From NCBI GenBank assembly GCA_933228895.1, contig OW121850.1, positions 28,901,773-28,965,772 on the forward strand: a stretch of DNA of 64,000 bases. The letters run 5' to 3'. Each line of letters begins with the position of its first letter. The stretch's first letter is position 1. This DNA is from Platycnemis pennipes (taxonomy: Eukaryota > Arthropoda > Insecta > Odonata > Platycnemididae). The position numbers and the translations under genes are program-made. This document shows positions 58,440 to 64,000 of this stretch, one piece after another. The notes below the pieces were generated by a model that saw nothing but the letters and a program-made list of their open reading frames with translations, did no database searches and had not been told where the DNA came from.

Positions 58440-59085
58440 CGTCAACCATCGCAAACAAATGACCACAAAAATGAATGATAAATGTATTAATACTCAAAAT
58501 TTGGACCAAAATTGTAATTGGAAATATCATATAACCAAACTAAAATTAGGATTAATTTCTATGATTAGAAAATTTTACTTACTAAGATATGTATGTCCTG
58601 TGTCTGTCACAAGAATGGTATATTATGCACTAGTTAGTTCTAGACTACTATATGGTATCTCATGCTGGGGTGCTGCTTACTTCACGAACATTAAACATTT
58701 GGTTCTGGCACAGAAATAAATACTATAAGTTATATCATGTGTACTATGTACAGAGCATTCTTTTCCTTTATTTAAAAAGTTTAACATTCTACCTCTGAGA
58801 CATCTCTTTGTTTACAAGATGTTAAGAATATTCTTCAATCATAGTGGTGAAAAGGGAAAACCTTAAATGTACAATCTCAGAGTAAATTATGGTATTGTAA
58901 TACCTAAACCAAATTTTGAACAGTTTAGCCACTCTTACCTGTATCTATGTCCCAAAATATTTTGCGCACTCCCTCAAAACATTGCGTTATGAAAAAATTA
59001 CGCTAAATTCTGTAAAAACGTTAGGGCCTGGTTGCTCAGTCAGAAAAAGGTAGAATACCAAATTAAAAAGATTTTGTAATTTTAT
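58440..59085 (+). mobile_element. LINE reverse transcriptase C-terminal fragment (distinct family)
   Basis: The open part (to 58719) encodes NWKYHITKLKLGLISMIRKF, then VYYALVSSRLLYGISCWGAA and KHLVLAQK. These are the typical LINE thumb motifs W-x-x-HI, the YxALxxSxLxYGIxxWG block and the LxxLQKxxIR start. Beyond a stop, the decayed tail (FKKFNILPLRHLFVYKMLRI in another frame) still fits such an ORF to about 59080. 5'-truncated, no tail repeat or target duplication identified. The sequence motifs differ from the other LINEs here. Confidence 0.7.
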
Positions 59086-59790
59086 ATGTATTATATAAAC
59101 AAGGTTTACATAATTTTTTCAATTTTATTTACTAATATTACAAAATATTGCTAAAAAAACTCATAAGTACATGCACATGTGAATATTGAAATACAGCAAT
59201 GATACCAAATCATGTATTCAGGGTACTGAAATGGCACGTAGAGTGTTTTTGATCTACTTATGTTATATTAGTTTATCTGTGAAATTAAATGAACTTGAAA
59301 TGAAATTATCTTGCTCGATTAAATGAACTACTAAATTCTTCGTGTAATTTCATGCGGTTATGCATTTAAACATTCATCCACGCTTTAAGTACATCTTCAT
59401 AAATTTTGGTAACGATAGAATCGATGCATGGTATCACTTGTATCAATCGGAATGTAGAAATACCAAGCACAAAATTCTTAGTTAACAAAGATTGAATCTA
59501 AGATTTTCACCTGATACACCTTACGGTCATGTATAATCCTCTAGTATAGCAGTTGTTCTGAAATTCACTGGTCTGAAGGTATTTCTTCAAGATCAAGCGT
59601 AGGATTAAGTCTCCAACCGAAGAAACGCAAGCTTTAATTTTACAGAAATTTCAAATTTGCTCCCATATTGTCAGAAAATATCTATTATAATAAAAAACTA
59701 CTATATTATGGGAAGTAAATTACCAAATTCCTAAAAAGTGTCCATTTACCTTAATACTACCTATTGATGATTGCGGTAAGTGATTCAAAT
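59086..59790. other. No gene recognised
   Basis: AT-rich; nothing assigned. Confidence 0.4.
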
Positions 59791-59795
59791 TCATT

Positions 59796-59830
59796 CGTCA
59801 ATGAAAATGGAATATGTATTTTCATTGACG
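59796..59830. repeat. Perfect 13-bp hairpin
   Basis: CGTCAATGAAAAT (59796-59808) and ATTTTCATTGACG (59818-59830) are exact inverse copies around a 9-base loop. It stands 38 bp before a much longer foldback and may be related to it. Confidence 0.6.
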
Positions 59831-59868
59831 TAAACAAAGCATTATTTTTTTCGATACATCCCTATACA

Positions 59869-60023
59869 TCGTATGCTTAGTTAAATACTCAACATTATCG
59901 TTTAAATATGTTAAATCTGTCAGTGATTTTATTCCTATCAGTAGTGTATACTGGTAGGAGTAAAATCACTGACAGGTTTAACACATCTAAACAGTAATGT
60001 TGAGCATTTAACTATGCATGCTA
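59869..60023. mobile_element. Foldback element with about 73-bp arms
   Basis: The left arm (59869-59941) and right arm (59951-60023) are inverted copies with roughly ten differences, for example TCAACATTATCGTTTAAAT against its partner TCAACATTACTGTTTAGAT. Only about 9 bases separate them. Non-coding. It differs from the hammerhead foldbacks because no CUGAUGA or GAAA core is present at its tip. A MITE or collapsed foldback; no target duplication recognised. Confidence 0.65.
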
Positions 60024-61764
60024 AGTTCTGAGAAAGTATAAGTCCTGCAAAATAGGGGTGGGGCAAAGTGCAAATACTTACAAGGAAAAAATCTATTCAC
60101 CTTATAATAGACGTCAGAAGGGAAACCTCGCTGGGCATAATGAAAGAGGTGCAACGGGACGCAGGAAAGAGTCCCACTACTACTTCAACCCAACTTGTCG
60201 GAAATAAGGAATGGGATAAGAAAATATATTCCCTAGACTTTATCCATAGCAGGACACATATTTTCTGACAATATCACCACAGTAGGAAGCGATGGCGTAT
60301 TTGGAGTATCTCTGAGGGGGGGAAAAAGAAGGCCGATCCTGGGACAGGGTTTCATGAGGCACGTGGGGCAGGGTTGGAGGATAAGGGGGTGAGTGGGGTG
60401 CGAACTCCAGCGGGAAAGAAGACCCCTAGGGAAGAGGGCCAATGAAGGCGAATACCACTCAGGAAATTGGAAAAGGAAATGAAAGAGGCGAATGAGTGCC
60501 CTCTGTCGAAGACATTTTCAGCTTATTTTTTTGCAAAAACCAAGCAAAGCGTAACGACGCGTTATAATTCAGCGACTTATAAATGGCACAAAAGAGAAGT
60601 AGGGTCACTCACAAAAAGAAAAAAATCTCAGCACGCGTAATCTAATTATTAACATCTAAAATAAAAAAAAAATTTCCATGAAAAACCGCAATACTTGATT
60701 ATTTGATTCCTTGAATTCCGGAAGGGATTCAAACTTTAGATTTTAGATTCAAGAAATTTGTTAAGATGTCTTAAATGCACAGCACAGATTCACAATTGCC
60801 AGATTTAATACCACAGAGTACCTAATGCCATGCAACTTGCGGACTGCAAAAATAGATTAAGAATAGCTAGAATTGGGATATAATTAAGATTTCCTGTAAA
60901 CCTCAAGGCGATGAACTATTATATTTTATTGCAAAATATTATTGCAATTGTACAATAAAAAACTTTATTGTTACCTCTGTCTTTTAAAAAATAGTATTTT
61001 GTCTATTTTGGAAATCACGCCTCTAACACTTCAAAACATCCTAATTTTAGGAATAAAAAAGCAGTCACTTTGTAATGCAATACTAAATTTATTAGAGCAC
61101 GACCACGATTTTAACCTAAAACGTTTTATTTGCCTGAATGAGACATTTTCCGTCGAAGAAACTATGCATTGGAACTGACAGTGCCGTCTCAGAGACGAGA
61201 AGTTAATATAATAATTAGGCCGATGATTTTTCTATCCGATAACAATCGATTCAATTCAAGTTGAACCGAAACTATCATTTCTTGAACTTGTGAATCTGGC
61301 AAGAACTAAACTGTTTATAAATAATGTAGTAACTTTTTCAAAGGACAGAATATTTTCTGTAACATATTGCTTACTACAGTACTTTTTAGGGCATAGAAAC
61401 AACAATTTGCAATTTCTATCAAAATATATTTTTGAGCTTTGAGATATTCAGTTTTGCTAATTTCTGCAAAACAACTACATTTGTTTTAGAAAGGTATGTA
61501 AATGGATAATTAAAATTTTGAGAGATTGAAGTGAAGGACATTTTTATAGTTTTTATGCATGTGATCTTCTATAAATTATATTTGTCACTAACTGTTGGCT
61601 ACCTATGACTCAATTAGATATAGCGTGGCTAAAGCCTAGACATAACAACGCTTTACGTTGAAATTCAGATCGTGATCTAATAGATCCATCACAAAAGTAC
61701 TATGGCACTATTATCCTCTTTTTCATGCTAGGCCTATTAATAGGCTCAGGAACGTGATAGTCAA
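60024..61764. other. No gene recognised
   Basis: AT-rich with a G/A-rich patch at 60300-60480. Short frames only. Confidence 0.45.
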
Positions 61765-62075
61765 AGTGGCAGATTCAAAATGGCCTTTTCTCCTCGTACA
61801 ACTAGGGATATGAAAGCGGTAAATATGTCCAATTAAAGTGTATCAATGGATAGAATAGGTAGCTGCATGTTTGTATAAGGACTTGAAGCTTACCTAGCTA
61901 ACAGCATGTTTTTACATGCTTACTTTGCTATTTGTATCGTTTTTAAATAGTGATGTTTAGACTAGTTTAATATTACTAATTCTTTTTTATGCATTATATG
62001 TAGAGCGTGTTTGGTGAGAATACGCCCCCTGCCGCAAACCTATATGGTGACTTGCAGGGTATTATGTAGATGTAA
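61765..62075 (+). mobile_element. LINE 3' fragment, same family as 22445-23150
   Basis: It starts inside the RT tail (DRFKMAFSPRTTRDMKAV). It then carries the full 3' UTR with GTGTTTGGTGAGAATACGCC, CCCTGCCGCAAACC and TGCAGGGTATTATGTAGATG. 5'-truncated, about 310 bp. The 3' UTR is the most diverged of the three plus-strand copies. Confidence 0.7.
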
Positions 62076-63145
62076 TCGTTATTTGCATTCTACAATATCA
62101 TGCAACATTTGACCAATAAACATTTGATCAATTGTATTCCAGTTTTTATCATTAATATTTTGCTACATTAGGATACGTTGCATTTTAATCTCAATCTATC
62201 CTCATATGCATCACAGAACTAATATTTCACTCCTGGAGCTCAAATGGGATTTTAGCGAGCACCAGCAAATTAACCGAGATAAAAATAGTGATCCACTGAA
62301 ATTCGTTATCCATTTTGTCGTAACCGCTGCTTTTATTTATTTTTCTAATACAATTTCATGTAATATAATGTGTCTCGGCCTAACATATGTTTTTAAGCAC
62401 AAACTCTGGGTGATAATATGAAAATCACATCAGAATAGTCAAGGAATATGATGCTGCTAAGTGTGCACTTTGCGTCGAGTATATAAAATCAACTGTGAAC
62501 AATAAATTAATCTCTGTAACAAACATTGTCGAATACAAATGTTGGAAAAAGCCGGAACAAAGTGAAAGAGGTGGACAATTAATAATTCAAATGACATTTA
62601 AAATTACACTTCACTTTCTGAACGTACCTATCACTCAGCAACGCACAACACCTTGGCAATCTCCTCGTTACGCAGGCACCCTCTTGCTTTCAGTATCACT
62701 TAGAGTTCGATCGTTTACCTTGAGTAGCTCTGTCTTAGAGGTCTCGCCGTTTCTCAAACCCGCTTTTAGGAAACTCCTCTACCTTAAGAGGTCTACGTCC
62801 CAGCTTATAAAATATTTATCAATTCATCCGGGGTTAACGGACGAGTTTACTTACACGTTCACTTCTGAGGCTTAGGGACACGGATAAAGCTTCGGAGTGA
62901 TACGAAAAAGAGGGGAGATTAGCGAGGAAACTATATGTATACGGTTAGGCTTTATAAGCTAGCATTGCATGCAGGCCCTTCCTATTTATTTTTCTCTCCT
63001 CAGCTGAAAATATCAATCAGTCTTCTTTATCTCATTTAAAATTTCAATCCTTTCAAATAAAAATAAAATGGTGAACTCTTATTGTTTTATTATTAGTAGT
63101 ATTCTACCGGTGAAGGTAGGTTTAAATGGACATTTAACTCTTTCC
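62076..63145. other. No gene recognised
   Basis: AT-rich; the 126-codon frame at 62495-62875 has no recognisable motif and is not called. Confidence 0.4.
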
Positions 63146-63149
63146 ACCC

Positions 63150-63615
63150 CCCAAATTTCACCTGATGTCCCTCTTCAGCCCCTCATACCTCCTGCTACCC
63201 ATCATTACATCCAAGCTACCCGTTCTTCTCCTCCCTCTTCCCCGCTTACCCAACGATCTTCCCTCAATTACCTCCTTCAAAACACCATTCCCTTTTATTA
63301 CCTTTTCCATCCACACACTTCCTTCTCCTAATTTCATCTATAAAATTTCTTTCCTTTCCTACCAATTCTAGCACTTCATCGTTCGTCTTCCTTTCGAACC
63401 ACCCACTTTACTTTCTCCACACCCACATCTCAAAAGCCCTAAGTCAATTTTCATCTTGTTTTCGCAAAGCCCACGTTTTCGCCCCATATAGTGCAACGCT
63501 CCATGTTAAACTTTTCACTAGTCTTTTTTTCACTTACCTACTCAACGCCCCTGTCATTAGTTCACGCCGACGAGTAAAAGCTTCTTTTGCCAATGCAATT
63601 CCCCTTCTCACATAC
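63150..63615 (-). pseudogene. LINE reverse transcriptase C-terminal fragment, minus strand
   Basis: Reading the minus strand from the right edge: GYVRRGIALAKEAFTRRREL, then LTWSVALYGAKTWALRKQDE, EMWVWRK, and later KGNGVLKEVIEGRSLGKRGR followed by RRRTGSLDVMM. These are the thumb and C-terminal motifs of a LINE ORF (VWSVALYGxETWxLRK, EMWxWRR, the KRGRGRPR block). Several frameshifts. The right end stops exactly where the piggyBac-like MITE begins. Confidence 0.7.
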
Positions 63616-63935
63616 CCCTTTTACTGCCAGCCCCTTTAAAGTAGACTGTGCGAAAAATGCCAAGCCCATTATGCCCAGCCAATGGGCAAGGTCATTAGGA
63701 TATATTATAAGCACTTAATATTAATATATGAATTTTTTTTTCTTAATTTTGATCATATATTTTCACTTTTTAAGACAGTGAAAAAATTATTCATGCTGTC
63801 TCTGATTTGAATGAATTGTAACCATTTCAAATACATGATGATGTAATGTAGGTGGGCCGATATATCGGCCCTTCGGCAGTTTTCGCACAACCATAGAGGG
63901 CCGATATATCGGCCCACTGGCAGTAAAAGGGTTAA
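63616..63935. mobile_element. piggyBac-like MITE with duplicated 18-bp palindrome
   Basis: CCCTTTTACTGCCAG (63616-63630) is matched inverted by CTGGCAGTAAAAGGG (63917-63931), and the right end is followed by TTAA (63932-63935). CCC termini and a TTAA site are the hallmarks of piggyBac. Subterminal TGTGCGAAAA (63647-63656) is mirrored at 63880-63889. The right half carries GGGCCGATATATCGGCCC twice (63854-63871 and 63898-63915), a perfect palindrome. The left flank reads CATAC, not TTAA, so the left site is mutated or rearranged. No coding frame. Confidence 0.6.
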
Positions 63936-64000
63936 ATGCTGCTATACCTTTTTCTTCCAACACAGGCGAACTCTTACGGCTTACAAATGCGAATGAATAA
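63936..64000. other. Window edge, nothing assigned
   Basis: Too short to interpret; I could not show that the interrupted LINE resumes here. Confidence 0.3.

Noticed and set aside
58303..58719. 138-codon frame as one protein
   Set aside because: Only the part from about 58440 is LINE reverse transcriptase; the first part is island sequence joined in frame by chance.
62495..62875. 126-codon plus-strand frame
   Set aside because: No recognisable motif; composition like the non-coding surroundings.

Overview
Eukaryotic, repeat-rich DNA with no recognisable intact host gene. The base composition is AT-rich and broken by short CpG/GC-rich islands. There are no long open reading frames, operons or rRNA, and I found no tRNA gene outside tRNA-derived SINEs. 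Every protein similarity I can defend belongs to a transposable element: 3' ends of several non-LTR retrotransposon (LINE) families, one RNase H/zinc-knuckle LINE tail, and the C-terminus of a hAT transposase. The LINE tails (a GATGATGATGG end on one family, a GTAGATGTAGATG end on another) resemble types I associate with large arthropod genomes. An arthropod, most likely an insect, is my best guess; the species cannot be read from this window. The segment could be intergenic or the inside of a very large intron.

Layout. 1-4.6 kb: decayed hAT-like DNA, a small LINE insertion with a 13-bp target duplication, and a SINE. 4.6-5.3 kb: a GC-rich island. 7.2-8.0 kb: a 5'-truncated LINE with an open RNase H frame and a 12-bp target duplication. 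10.6-12.3 kb: SINEs, including a nested inverted pair, and a 144-bp LINE fragment with a 12-bp duplication. 12.6-13.8 kb, 17.0 kb and 25.3 kb: short foldback elements built around hammerhead-ribozyme-like cores. 15.1-18.0 kb: SINEs and a 379-bp MITE. 21-23.2 and 24.3-24.9 kb: LINE tails and a 182-bp tandem duplication. 25.6-26.7 kb: a minus-strand LINE with an 11-bp target duplication and an internal perfect 216-bp tandem duplication. 29-30.5 kb: a LINE tail and a cluster of GGAGGTGACA motifs. 32.2-33.3 kb: a LINE tail and a dispersed direct repeat. 37.7-39 kb: an isolated LINE tail and a MITE with a 3-bp duplication. 42.5-47.9 kb: LINE tails, two MITEs and two GC-rich islands. 50.8-55.4 kb: three GC-rich islands, one with nested palindromes. 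57.8-60.0 kb: a SINE, a LINE RT tail and a long foldback. 61.8-63.9 kb: two LINE tails and a piggyBac-like MITE against one of them.

The most interesting signal is the set of small terminal-inverted-repeat elements near 12.7, 13.7, 17.0 and 25.3 kb. In the two best cases the inverted repeats are extensions of helix I of a type I hammerhead, so an RNA copy would fold into a long hairpin with a hammerhead core at its tip. Hammerheads with very short palindromic helix III are known from Penelope-like retroelements and retrozymes. A compact foldback version with no coding capacity, some copies with the core deleted, is worth a proper search. All calls come from reading the sequence by eye; no alignment, folding or database search was run.
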